Assembly (NCBI GenBank): GCA_032111745.1
Contig: JAULUH010000395.1
Location: 1 to 10,647 of the forward strand
Source of the DNA: JAULUH01 sp032111745
GTDB taxonomy: Bacteria; Chloroflexota; Anaerolineae; JAAEKA01
Reading direction: 5' to 3'
DNA: 10,647 nucleotides
The position numbers and the translations under genes were made by a program. Of this stretch, positions 1 through 9,598 are shown piece by piece (within the stretch, counting starts at the first letter, position 1; every line of letters starts with the position of its first letter). A model generated the notes under the pieces. The model had not been told where the DNA came from. It did not search any database and saw only the letters and a program-made list of their open reading frames with translations.

Positions 1-309
1 GCGCCGGCCCGCTCTGGCCATCTCCTGGAGCTGGTGGAGTATGTGGCCCCCCGGGGCGCCAGGGTGGACACCCGCACCCTCAACCCCGGCACCGCTCACC
101 TGGCCTTTGAGGTGGATGACATCCACGCCGAGTACCAGCGCATGGTGGCCCTGGGCGTGCGCTTTCGCAGCGAGCCGGTAGCCATCGAGGCCGGGATCAA
201 CCGCGGTGGCTATACCTGCTATTTCCTCGACCCTGACGAGATCACCCTGGAGATCATCCAGCCTCCGTCCCGGCCCAATGCTGGAGATCATGCCGCTGCG
301 CCAGCCTGA
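1..309 (+). CDS. VOC-superfamily (glyoxalase/dioxygenase fold) protein, 3' part
   Basis: The reading frame is open from the first base of the window, so the gene starts upstream and only about 102 C-terminal residues are visible. Three stretches fit a vicinal-oxygen-chelate (VOC) domain: GHLLELVEYVAP near the window edge, the AHLAFEVDDIHAEYQRM segment, and the C-terminal FLDPDEITLEIIQPP. The last is the usual final strand, whose Glu is commonly a metal ligand in this fold. VOC proteins include glyoxalase I, extradiol dioxygenases, epimerases and resistance proteins, and nothing here decides the substrate. A GTG at 34 could be misread as a start, but conserved fold sequence extends upstream of it. 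The 3' end overlaps the start of the next gene by about 20 bases, which suggests translational coupling. Confidence 0.8.
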   Translation, partial: APARSGHLLELVEYVAPRGARVDTRTLNPGTAHLAFEVDDIHAEYQRMVALGVRFRSEPVAIEAGINRGGYTCYFLDPDEITLEIIQPPSRPNAGDHAAAPA

Positions 310-772
310 CCCCAGGCCTGAATCCTGGCCGACCCGAGCCCGCCGCCAGGCCTACAACTTCTTCCCGGCCTTCCGCGGCACCGGTGCCCGCCTTACGTAC
401 ATCGCCGACGACTGGCGTGAGGTGCGCATCAAGCTGCCACTCAGCTGGCGCACGCGCAACTACGTGGGCACCATCTACGGCGGTAGCATGTATGCCGCGG
501 TCGATCCCTGGTACATGATCATGCTGATCCGGCTCCTGGGCCCCGAATACATCGTGTGGGACAAGGCGGCGACGATCCGCTTCCGCAAGCCGGGCCGCGG
601 AACCCTCTATGCCCGTTTTGTGATCGATGAGGGGGAAGTCGAGGCGATCAAGGCTGACCTGACCGGGCAGTCCTCGCTGGACCGGGTCTACCAGGTGGAC
701 CTGGTGGATCGGGACGGGATCGTGCATGCCTCAGTGGAGAAGGTGCTCTACATCCGGCGCAAGGGGTCCTAA
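290..772 (+). CDS. DUF4442 hotdog-fold protein (thioesterase-like)
   Basis: About 160 residues, resembling the DUF4442 family of single hotdog-fold proteins related to acyl-CoA thioesterases and the YiiD C-terminal domain. Recognisable parts are an N-terminal NFFPAFRGTGARLTYI segment, the central NYVGTIYGGSMYAAVDPWYM segment (the glycine-rich turn and long hotdog helix), and LDRVYQVDLVDRDGIVHASVEKVLYIRR as the last strands. The substrate is unknown, and family members are often listed only as hypothetical. I chose the ATG at 290 because GGAG stands three bases before it and the length suits the family. The ATG at 278 (four residues longer) is equally possible, while 206 would add sequence that is only a shadow of the VOC frame. 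It overlaps the VOC gene, so the two are probably cotranscribed. It converges on the minus-strand operon to its right. Confidence 0.8.
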   Translation: MPLRQPDPRPESWPTRARRQAYNFFPAFRGTGARLTYIADDWREVRIKLPLSWRTRNYVGTIYGGSMYAAVDPWYMIMLIRLLGPEYIVWDKAATIRFRKPGRGTLYARFVIDEGEVEAIKADLTGQSSLDRVYQVDLVDRDGIVHASVEKVLYIRRKGS

Positions 773-893
773 ACTGAGTCCAGGGTGAAATCTACATGGT
801 TCCTTGTTTGGCGACTGCGGATTTCATTGCGGAATCAGCTTAGCCCCGTCTATCTGCCCCTACGATACCACCGCGCTGTATGATGTTCTCCCA

Positions 894-908
894 ATAATCC
901 TGGATTAT
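894..908. repeat. Perfect 7-bp inverted repeat between convergent genes
   Basis: ATAATCC, one base, then GGATTAT, lying in the 135-bp gap between the DUF4442 gene and the convergent glycerol-1-phosphate dehydrogenase gene and touching the latter's stop codon. It may form a weak hairpin in transcripts from both sides. There is no T tract, so a factor-independent terminator cannot be claimed. The rest of 773-893 shows no gene. Confidence 0.35.
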
Positions 909-2155
909 CAGGGCAGCAGCCCTAGAATCCGGCTGAGCTTCATCACCGTGAAGCGGTTGCGCACGTAGTGGGAGTAGCGTTCAGCTGTAGCCACCTCGTC
1001 ATCCCCCAACCCCAAAGCCCTACGATCTGCGGTACCGCCGGCACGCTCCAAGAGCCGGGCCAGCGCCTCAGGTGACGGCACGCCGGCAGACACCTCCTGG
1101 ACCTCTGCCCAGCGATCGAGGATCCGCTGCTTGAGGCGCTCGTAATCGTTCTCAGTCCAGGCCAGGAACGCCGCCTGCTCGGCGACGATGCCCTCAGCCG
1201 ATGGGCCGTACACGGCGCGGATGCGCTCGATCTCCAGCTGGCGGTCGGGCAGCCGGGAAGCCTTGAGCCGCTGTGCCGCGTCGTCGCGGGTCATGCGCCG
1301 GATTTGGTCGTGGTAGCGGGCCACGATCACCGTGGCCATTCCCGTCTTGGCACCGTGCAACACGGCCGGGCGTCCCTCTTGGACCAGCTTCATCTCCAGG
1401 TAGTGGGAAATGTAGTGCTCGGATTGGCCGGCCGGCTGGGAGCCGCCGAACTGCAGCATGCACAGGCCCGCCTCGACGAGGGCCACGATCAGACTGTGAA
1501 TAGCCGCGGGCTGTGCGGCGGCGACCCGATCGGCGTCCTCCATGCAGCGGTCGCGGGCGACCTGCATGCGCTGCGCTATAGGTGCGCTGTACGGGGCATC
1601 GAGCAGCAGGTGGCTGAGCTTCCAGTCGGCCAGCGAGGTGTACTTGGCCACCACGTCGCCGAAGCCGGCGGCGATCATGGGCTGGGGCGCGGCGCAGAGG
1701 GTCTCTAAGTCGGCGAAGACGGCGATGGGTCCCTGGCCGGGGATAGTCTGCTTCAGGCGGTTGACAACCAGGGAAGAGCCGGTGGCGGTATAGGCGTCGA
1801 CCGAAGGCGCCGTGGGCACGGAGACAAAGGGGTTGCGGGAGCGATGGCTGGTGAAGCGCACGACGTCGGTGATGACGCCGGAGCCTACGGCCAGGAAGAT
1901 GCGCTGGTCGTCTCGGTTGGCCAGAAACACCTGCATGCAGGTGGCCTCGTCAGGCACGATCTCGTCCCCCTCCAGCAGGATACGGGTGATATCCATGCCC
2001 TGAGCGGCCAGGGCAGCCTCCACACGACGGCCCAGGGCGTCATAGGTGTTGTGATCGGCAACCAGGGCCAGGCGCGGGGAGCCAAAGCCATTCAGGTACT
2101 CCAGCAGCGGGGGAACCGCGTCCTGCTGGACGACCACCGGGGGCTCAGGGACCAT
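908..2155 (-). CDS. sn-glycerol-1-phosphate dehydrogenase (AraM/EgsA family)
   Basis: 415 residues, the usual size for bacterial AraM-type enzymes, which reduce dihydroxyacetone phosphate to sn-glycerol-1-phosphate with NAD(P)H in the cytoplasm. The N-terminal Rossmann-like half has the AVGSGVITDVVRFTSHR nucleotide-binding loop (about 89-105) followed by FVSVPTAPSVDAYTATGSS (about 110-128), both characteristic of the family. The C-terminal helical half supplies candidate metal ligands in family positions: Asp167 (GFGDVVAKYTSLADW), His247 and His251 (SEHYISHYLE), and His267 (LHGAKTG). Ligands of the related GldA/iron-alcohol-dehydrogenase fold are one Asp and two His. The start is supported by AAGGAG five bases before the ATG; this ribosome site overlaps the stop codon of the upstream kinase gene. 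It is third in an operon with two signalling proteins. Bacterial G1P can feed archaeal-type ether lipids or other G1P lipids such as heptaprenylglyceryl phosphate; which one applies here cannot be told, since no prenyl-transferase is in view. Confidence 0.9.
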   Translation of the reverse strand: MVPEPPVVVQQDAVPPLLEYLNGFGSPRLALVADHNTYDALGRRVEAALAAQGMDITRILLEGDEIVPDEATCMQVFLANRDDQRIFLAVGSGVITDVVRFTSHRSRNPFVSVPTAPSVDAYTATGSSLVVNRLKQTIPGQGPIAVFADLETLCAAPQPMIAAGFGDVVAKYTSLADWKLSHLLLDAPYSAPIAQRMQVARDRCMEDADRVAAAQPAAIHSLIVALVEAGLCMLQFGGSQPAGQSEHYISHYLEMKLVQEGRPAVLHGAKTGMATVIVARYHDQIRRMTRDDAAQRLKASRLPDRQLEIERIRAVYGPSAEGIVAEQAAFLAWTENDYERLKQRILDRWAEVQEVSAGVPSPEALARLLERAGGTADRRALGLGDDEVATAERYSHYVRNRFTVMKLSRILGLLP

Positions 2156-2160
2156 GGACT

Positions 2161-2166
2161 CTCCTT
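2161..2166 (-). promoter_or_regulatory. Ribosome binding site of the G1P dehydrogenase gene
   Basis: Reads AAGGAG on the minus strand, five bases before the ATG. It overlaps the TAA stop of the preceding gene, so terminating ribosomes would reach the next start directly; translational coupling is likely. Confidence 0.75.
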
Positions 2167-4027
2167 AGCGGCGGGCAGTAGCGATGAGACGGCGATGGGT
2201 GGCGCGCATGCAGGCGTCGCTGACGACCTCGATACCGGCGCGGCGGGCCAGGTCGGCAGCCGGCTCGTTGACGATGCCCTCCTGCATCCAGATGGCCCTG
2301 GCGCCGATTTGGATGGCCTGCTCGACCACGGGTGGCACATCTTCGCTGCGCCGGAAGATGTTCACCACATCCACGGGCTCGGGCACCGATAGCAGGTCGG
2401 GGTAGGCGCGCTCGCCCAGGACCTCTTCCAGGTTGGGGTTGACAGGGATGATGCGATAGCCCTGGGCCTGCAGGTAGGCCGGCACCGAATACCCAGGCCG
2501 ATCAGGGCGGGAGGAAATGCCCACCACGGCGATGGTCTTGGCCGTCTCCAGGATACGCCGCATCTGGTCATCGTCGCTGGACGCAGCTACCACGACAGGT
2601 GCGGGCTTGCCGGCCGGGGCATCGAAGTTGATCGGCAGGCTAATACGAAAGCAGGTGCGGCCGGGCTGGGAGAACACCTTGATGTCCCCGCGATGTTTAT
2701 TGACGACGATGTTGTAGCTGATATCCAGGCCCAGCCCTGTGCCCTTGCCTGGCGGCTTGGTGGTGTAGAACGACTCGAAGATCCTGGGCTGCACCTCGGG
2801 GGGAATGCCGGGGCCGTTGTCCACGATCTCGACGATCACCCAGTCACCCTCCTGGCGCGTGGTGATGGCCACCTCGGGCAGAGGCGAGCTCTGGCTCTCC
2901 AGGGCGTCGGCGGCATTGTCGAGGATGTTGGTCCAGACCTGATTCAGCTCGCTGCCGTAGCCCTGGATGCGCGGCAGGCCGGCGGCGTACTCGCGGCGCA
3001 CGCGGATGTTTTTGAGTTTGCTGCGCAGAATGAGCAGCGTGTTGTCCAGCCCCTCGTGGATGTCGACCGCCTGCACCGGCGCCTGGTCCAGGTAAGAATA
3101 GGTCTTGAGGGCCTTGACGATATCGGAGATGCGGCTGGCGCCCTGGGCAATCTCGGCCAGCAGGTTGTGGGTATCGTGAGTAGCCCCCAGCCAGGCGACC
3201 ACGCCAGGCAGCTGCTCCGGGGTGAACTGGGCGGCAAACCCGGCCAGCGCGTCCACGTCATAGCCCAGGGCAACCAGGGTGGGCGCCAGCTCCCAGGCGT
3301 CCGGCACCCCGCGCTCGTCCAGCCAGGTCTCCAGCTCGACCTCGCGATCGCTGCGACTCAAGGGATCCAGGGGGTCGGCCGGCCGGGAGGCCAGGTCGCG
3401 CACGCGGGCACCCAGCTCGTCGAGCAGGGCCTGTTGGGTGGGTGTGAGGTCCAGGCGAGCGACACGCGTCTGGGCGGAAGCCAGGTCGGCGAGGCTTTCG
3501 TCCAGCTGTTGAGAGCCTCGCTGGACCGCAGCCGCCGGGTTGTTCAGCTCGTGGGCCACACCGGCGATCAGGGTGCCCAGCTGGGCCATCTTCTCGCTTT
3601 GGCGCAGCACAGTGCTGGTATTGCGCCAGCGGGCCAGCACCGTGCTCAGCATCACGCGGGACGCAGTGGGGCTGGTGTTGAGCAGGAAATCGAACTGCTC
3701 GGCCTGAATGACGTAGAGCGCGCAATCGGTGCGGGCGCGGACGGTCGCCGTGCGTGGCTCGTCCTGGAGCAGCGCCATCTCGCCGATGACATCGCCGGCA
3801 TGGCGGACGGACAGCAGCACCGGGCGCCCGTCCGCGTTCTTGATGATCTCCAGCTCGCCGGTCTCGATGACGTAGGCCCGGTCGCCGCGGCTGCCCTCCA
3901 CAAAGAGGTCCTGTCCGGCCGGCAACACGATCTTCCCTACCATCTCACACAGCCGGTCCAGGTCCCGCTCGGGCAGATCGGCGAAAAGCGGGACCTTGCG
4001 CAGGAAGTTCTCGGTTGAGGTTGACAC
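2165..4027 (-). CDS. Sensor histidine kinase with cNMP-binding N-terminus and CoA-binding C-terminus
   Basis: 620 residues with no membrane segment, so a cytoplasmic sensor. Residues about 1-130 are a cyclic-nucleotide-binding (Crp-type) domain, with FLRKVPLFADLPERDLDRL at the front and GDVIGEMALLQDEPRTATVRA as the phosphate-binding cassette. The kinase follows: H-box AGVAHELNNPAA with phospho-acceptor His159, N-box NILDNAADAL (about 365-375), DNGPGIP (about 402), and GKGTGLGLDIS (about 428-436). Some 100 residues (about 181-284) separate the H-box helix from the presumed second dimerisation helix (HNLLAEIAQGASRISDIV, from 287), an unusual insertion. Residues about 489-620 form a CoA-binding Rossmann domain of the YccU/CoA_binding_2 type (TIAVVGISSRPDRPGYSVPAYL, ending VVSDACMRATHRRL). 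The start is GTG, six bases after the stop of the receiver-flavoprotein gene, with no strong ribosome site; coupling is likely. The partner is almost certainly the receiver domain encoded just upstream. The sensed ligands are not known. Confidence 0.85.
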   Translation of the reverse strand: MSTSTENFLRKVPLFADLPERDLDRLCEMVGKIVLPAGQDLFVEGSRGDRAYVIETGELEIIKNADGRPVLLSVRHAGDVIGEMALLQDEPRTATVRARTDCALYVIQAEQFDFLLNTSPTASRVMLSTVLARWRNTSTVLRQSEKMAQLGTLIAGVAHELNNPAAAVQRGSQQLDESLADLASAQTRVARLDLTPTQQALLDELGARVRDLASRPADPLDPLSRSDREVELETWLDERGVPDAWELAPTLVALGYDVDALAGFAAQFTPEQLPGVVAWLGATHDTHNLLAEIAQGASRISDIVKALKTYSYLDQAPVQAVDIHEGLDNTLLILRSKLKNIRVRREYAAGLPRIQGYGSELNQVWTNILDNAADALESQSSPLPEVAITTRQEGDWVIVEIVDNGPGIPPEVQPRIFESFYTTKPPGKGTGLGLDISYNIVVNKHRGDIKVFSQPGRTCFRISLPINFDAPAGKPAPVVVAASSDDDQMRRILETAKTIAVVGISSRPDRPGYSVPAYLQAQGYRIIPVNPNLEEVLGERAYPDLLSVPEPVDVVNIFRRSEDVPPVVEQAIQIGARAIWMQEGIVNEPAADLARRAGIEVVSDACMRATHRRLIATARR

Positions 4028-4033
4028 TGGTGG

Positions 4034-5719
4034 CTACACCGTCTTCAGGTATTGGTGGACGAGGCTCACGGCAATGGCGCCCTCGCCCACAGCCGAGGCT
4101 ACGCGGCGCACGGCGCCCTGGCGAACATCGCCGGCGGCGAAGATGCCCGGCACACTGGTCTCCAGCAGATAGGGATCACGCTTGAGGCGCCACTCCTTTG
4201 GGCGCTGGCCGTCGTGGATCAGGTCTTGCCCGGTGAGGATGAAGCCGGCACTGTTGCGCTCCACCACGCCGGCCACCAGCTCCGAGTGGGGCACGGCGCC
4301 AATGAAGAGGAATAGGGCGGCAGCCGGCATCGTGGTGGACTCTTGGGTAGCGCTGTTGAAGAGGGTGATGGCCTCCAGGCGGTCGCTGCCGTGGACCTCG
4401 GCGACCTCGGTGTGCACGCGCACGTCGATGTTGGGGGTGGCCGCGATCTGGTCGATGAGGTATTGGGACATGCTGGCCTGCAGGCCCTCGCCACGTACCA
4501 GCATGGACACCTGGCCGGCGTAGCGGGAGAAGAACATGGCGCCCTGCCCGGCCGAGTTGGCGCCACCGACCACGAAGACGTGCTGGCCCCGGTAGTTGGC
4601 GGCCTCGGTAAGCGCGGCCCCATAGTAGATCCCGGCTCCGGTCAGCCGGTCCACGCCGGGCACATTCAAGCGGCGCACGGTGACGCCCGTAGCGACAATC
4701 AGGGACCGGCAGCCGAGCTCGGTGCCATCACCCAGCAGCACATAGCGGTAGGGGTCCTCCATTCGTACCTTGACGACCTCCTGGGCGGTGAGCAGCTCGG
4801 CACCGAGGCGGATAGCCTGGGTGGTGGCACGGTGGGCCAGGTCAGCGCCGCTGAGGCCCTTGGGAAAGCCCAGGTAGTTCTCGATGCGGGAGCTGGTGCC
4901 AGCCTGGCCGCCGGTGGCCTCCTTGTCGATCAGCAAGGTATGCAGGCCCTCGGAGGCGCCGTAGACCCCGGCGCCCAGCCCTGCCGGACCGGCGCCCACC
5001 ACGATCAGGTCGTAGAAGGCCTGCTCAGCCTGGGTACGCAGGCCGACTTTCTCGGCCAGGGCCCGGTTGTCAGGCTCGATCAGCGCCGTCCCATCGGGCA
5101 GAAAGACCACAGGCAGGCGATGGCGGCCGCCGCCGGAGTCTGGCCCGCCGGCTGCGAGCGCGGCCTCGACCATGGCGGCGGCCTGGGAGTCCTGCTCGAT
5201 GTCGAGCCACAGGTAGGGGATGCGGTTGCGGGCCAGGAAGTCCTTCACATCGTGGCTCTTGGGGGACCACAGGGTGCCGGCGACCCGGATGCCATCGTAG
5301 GTGGGGGGCGCGGTCTGCCACCAGTCGCCGAGCAGGTCGTCCAGCACCGGGTAGAGGTTCTGCTCCGGTGGGTCCCACGGCTTCATCAGGTAGTAGTCCA
5401 GCCCGATGGTGTTGATGCTGTCGATGGCGGCCTGGGTGTCGGCGTAGGCAGTGAGGAGCACCTTGCGGGCGTCAGGATAGATCTGCCGGGCCTCGGCCAG
5501 GAACTCGGTCCCGCTCATGCCGGGCATGCGCTGGTCCACCAGGAAGAGGGCCAGGGGATCGTTGCGGCGCTGGAGCTGGCGGACCACATCCAATGCCTCG
5601 GCGCCCGAGCCGGCCTTGACGATGCGGTAATCGCTTTTGTAGTGGCGCCTGAGGTCGCGCTCGACGGCGTTGAGCACCTGGGGCTCGTCGTCCAGGATCA
5701 ACACGACTGGCTTGGCCAT
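4034..5719 (-). CDS. Response-regulator receiver fused to thioredoxin-reductase-like FAD protein
   Basis: 561 residues in three parts. Residues 1-130 are a complete receiver domain: acidic pair Asp10/Asp11, phospho-acceptor Asp62 in LVDQRMPGMSG, Thr90 in LLTAYAD, Lys113 in LMKPW. Residues about 143-226 resemble a glutaredoxin or thioredoxin-like fold (VAGTLWSPKSHDVKDFLARN and a cis-Pro-like LPVVFL), but the CPxC site reads SPKS (152-155). Residues about 235-561 have the thioredoxin reductase fold: FAD motif VVGAGPAG (240-247), GGQAGTSSRIENYLGFP, ATG (343-345), second nucleotide motif VVGGANSAG (383-391) and GIFAAGD (525-531). Where thioredoxin reductase has CxxC, this protein has GAAL (367-370), and Cys337 is its only cysteine. 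The fold matches proteins named fused response regulator/thioredoxin-disulfide reductase, but disulfide chemistry seems impossible. The start has AAGGA nine bases before the ATG. It is first in an operon with the cNMP-histidine kinase, its likely phosphodonor. Confidence 0.88.
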   Translation of the reverse strand: MAKPVVLILDDEPQVLNAVERDLRRHYKSDYRIVKAGSGAEALDVVRQLQRRNDPLALFLVDQRMPGMSGTEFLAEARQIYPDARKVLLTAYADTQAAIDSINTIGLDYYLMKPWDPPEQNLYPVLDDLLGDWWQTAPPTYDGIRVAGTLWSPKSHDVKDFLARNRIPYLWLDIEQDSQAAAMVEAALAAGGPDSGGGRHRLPVVFLPDGTALIEPDNRALAEKVGLRTQAEQAFYDLIVVGAGPAGLGAGVYGASEGLHTLLIDKEATGGQAGTSSRIENYLGFPKGLSGADLAHRATTQAIRLGAELLTAQEVVKVRMEDPYRYVLLGDGTELGCRSLIVATGVTVRRLNVPGVDRLTGAGIYYGAALTEAANYRGQHVFVVGGANSAGQGAMFFSRYAGQVSMLVRGEGLQASMSQYLIDQIAATPNIDVRVHTEVAEVHGSDRLEAITLFNSATQESTTMPAAALFLFIGAVPHSELVAGVVERNSAGFILTGQDLIHDGQRPKEWRLKRDPYLLETSVPGIFAAGDVRQGAVRRVASAVGEGAIAVSLVHQYLKTV

Positions 5720-5740
5720 AGTTCTTTGTCCTTAACTGAG

Positions 5741-5757
5741 GGCCAGCTGAGCTGGCC
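5741..5757. promoter_or_regulatory. 17-bp perfect palindrome in the leader of the receiver-flavoprotein operon
   Basis: GGCCAGCT, one base, then AGCTGGCC. It lies 22 bases upstream of the start codon and about 5 bases downstream of the transcription start predicted from the TACAAT box. It could be an operator for a dimeric repressor. As RNA it could form a six-base-pair hairpin with a five-base loop, so it could also weaken read-through from the upstream helicase gene. No T run follows, so a classical terminator is unlikely. Confidence 0.45.
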
Positions 5758-5768
5758 GGAGTGATGGC

Positions 5769-5796
5769 ATTGTACCCAATCGGCCGGTTCGCACAA
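5769..5796 (-). promoter_or_regulatory. Candidate promoter of the receiver-flavoprotein operon
   Basis: On the minus strand TTGTGC (5796-5791), a 16-base spacer, then TACAAT (5774-5769). The -10 box matches TATAAT in five of six positions; the -35 box is weak (TTG only). The predicted transcript starts near 5762 and has a leader of about 43 bases holding the palindrome and the AAGGA ribosome site. Read-through from the upstream gene, which ends at 5818 in the same direction, is also possible. Confidence 0.4.
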
Positions 5797-5817
5797 GAAC
5801 GACGACCTGTCCTGCGG

Positions 5818-8973
<3,156 letters not shown>

Positions 8974-8979
8974 GGAGGG

Positions 8980-8991
8980 AGTATAGCATAG
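8980..8991 (-). promoter_or_regulatory. Candidate -10 element giving a leaderless EndoQ-UvrD transcript
   Basis: On the minus strand TATGCTATACT lies just before the start codon; its TATACT box ends six bases from the ATG (CCCTCC between). Transcription from this box would begin at or within a base or two of the ATG, which agrees with the lack of a Shine-Dalgarno sequence. No convincing -35 box is visible. Confidence 0.35.
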
Positions 8992-9075
8992 GCGGCGGCG
9001 GGGGAAAAGAGGAGGCCGGTTGGGGAGAGAGGCTTCGGCCAGGCGCCTCCGCGTGCCACGACGAGAGGACGCGAA

Positions 9076-9175
9076 GAGATGCTTCGTTGCGGCGCGTGCG
9101 CGTGCGGGCGGTGCGGGCTGGCGGGGGTGTGTGTGCTGGCGACGGTGGCGGATTGAGCCACTCAGCATGACACGG
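9076..9175 (-). repeat. Solo copy of interspersed repeat (about 100 bp)
   Basis: Begins GAGATGCTTCG and ends CTCAGCATGACACGG on the plus strand. The copy at 9490-9591 has the same ends and nearly the same length (102 bp). The last about 37 bases are especially alike (CGACGGTG...CTCAGCATGACACGGAT in both); the middle is GC-rich and diverged. On the minus strand the unit starts with CCGTGTCATGCTGAG, which resembles the GTCATCCTGAGC-type repeats scattered through many bacterial genomes. Confidence 0.65.
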
Positions 9176-9256
9176 ATGGAACACCGCTCCTGTGATTACA
9201 GCGGAGGCTCTGAGCAGCACGAGGCACGCCTCAGCACAGCCCGTAAGCGGGACGAC

Positions 9257-9426
9257 GGGCTCCGTTCCCTGTCATCCTGAGCAGGACAGCGGGCCCCGTT
9301 CCCTGTCATCCTGAGCAGGACAGCGGGCCCCGTTCCCTGTCATCCTGAGCGGGGCAGCGGGCCCTGTTCCCTGTCATCCTGAGCAGGACAGCGGGGCCCC
9401 GTTCCCTGTCATCCTGAGCGGGATGA
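9257..9426 (+). repeat. Tandem array A, 34-bp unit, about five copies
   Basis: Units begin at 9257, 9291, 9325, 9359 and 9393; the first four are exactly 34 bp, and the fifth has one extra G and runs into unique sequence near 9426. Each unit holds a GGGCCCCG-like palindrome, then TTCCCTGTCATCCTGAGC and (A/G)GG(A/G)CAGC. Copies differ at only a few positions, so the expansion is recent or is kept uniform. There are no spacers, so this is not a CRISPR array. Confidence 0.9.
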
Positions 9427-9471
9427 GGGGCGCCAAAGGGCATGGGGTGCGAGTCGCCAGCGAAGGATCTC
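9401..9471 (+). repeat. Longer repeat copy in plus orientation
   Basis: The last unit of array A continues as TGTCATCCTGAGCGGG, variable sequence, then GCCAGCGAAGGATCTC. That is the order of ends expected of the interspersed repeat (GTCAT end to GAAGGATCTC end), and it faces the copy at 9490-9591. Confidence 0.55.
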
Positions 9472-9505
9472 GCCGTGCATGAGGGGGGAGAGATGCTTCG
9501 CTGGC
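9456..9505. repeat. Inverted repeat, 16-bp arms with one mismatch
   Basis: GCCAGCGAAGGATCTC (9456-9471) and GAGATGCTTCGCTGGC (9490-9505) are complementary at 15 of 16 positions, with an 18-base spacer. They are the facing ends of the two opposed repeat copies. A transcript would form a strong stem-loop. No T tract follows on either side. Confidence 0.75.
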
Positions 9506-9591
9506 GTTGCGTGCGCAAGCGGGCGTTGGCTGCTAGCGAGCGTTGCGTGCGCCAACGACGGTGTCCGCCAGACCCGCTCAGCATGACACGG
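9490..9591 (-). repeat. Longer repeat copy in minus orientation
   Basis: Has the same ends as the solo copy at 9076-9175 (GAGATGCTTCG to CTCAGCATGACACGG) and forms an inverted pair with the plus-oriented copy to its left. It contains an internal direct repeat, GCGTTGCGTGCGC at 9504-9516 and again at 9540-9552. Its right end runs into tandem array B. Confidence 0.65.
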
Positions 9592-9598
9592 ATAATAA

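Noticed and set aside
254..727. Minus-strand frame opposite the DUF4442 gene
   Set aside because: No domain signal; the plus-strand product matches a known family over its full length.
2693..4018. Long plus-strand open frame (441 codons) opposite the histidine kinase
   Set aside because: It is the antisense shadow of a gene with clear conserved domains; the translation has no recognisable motif and reflects high GC.
5741..5757. Factor-independent terminator of the EndoQ-UvrD gene
   Set aside because: The hairpin is strong, but no T-rich tract follows, and it lies downstream of a promoter candidate for the next operon.
4343..5764. Long plus-strand open frame (473 codons) opposite the receiver-flavoprotein
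   Set aside because: Antisense shadow of a clearly conserved coding sequence; low-complexity Gly/Val/Leu translation.
8974..9168. N-terminal extension of EndoQ-UvrD (65 codons)
   Set aside because: Arg/Pro-rich low-complexity translation, while EndoQ proteins begin at the MHLVADLHIH-type strand; it also runs into the interspersed repeat.
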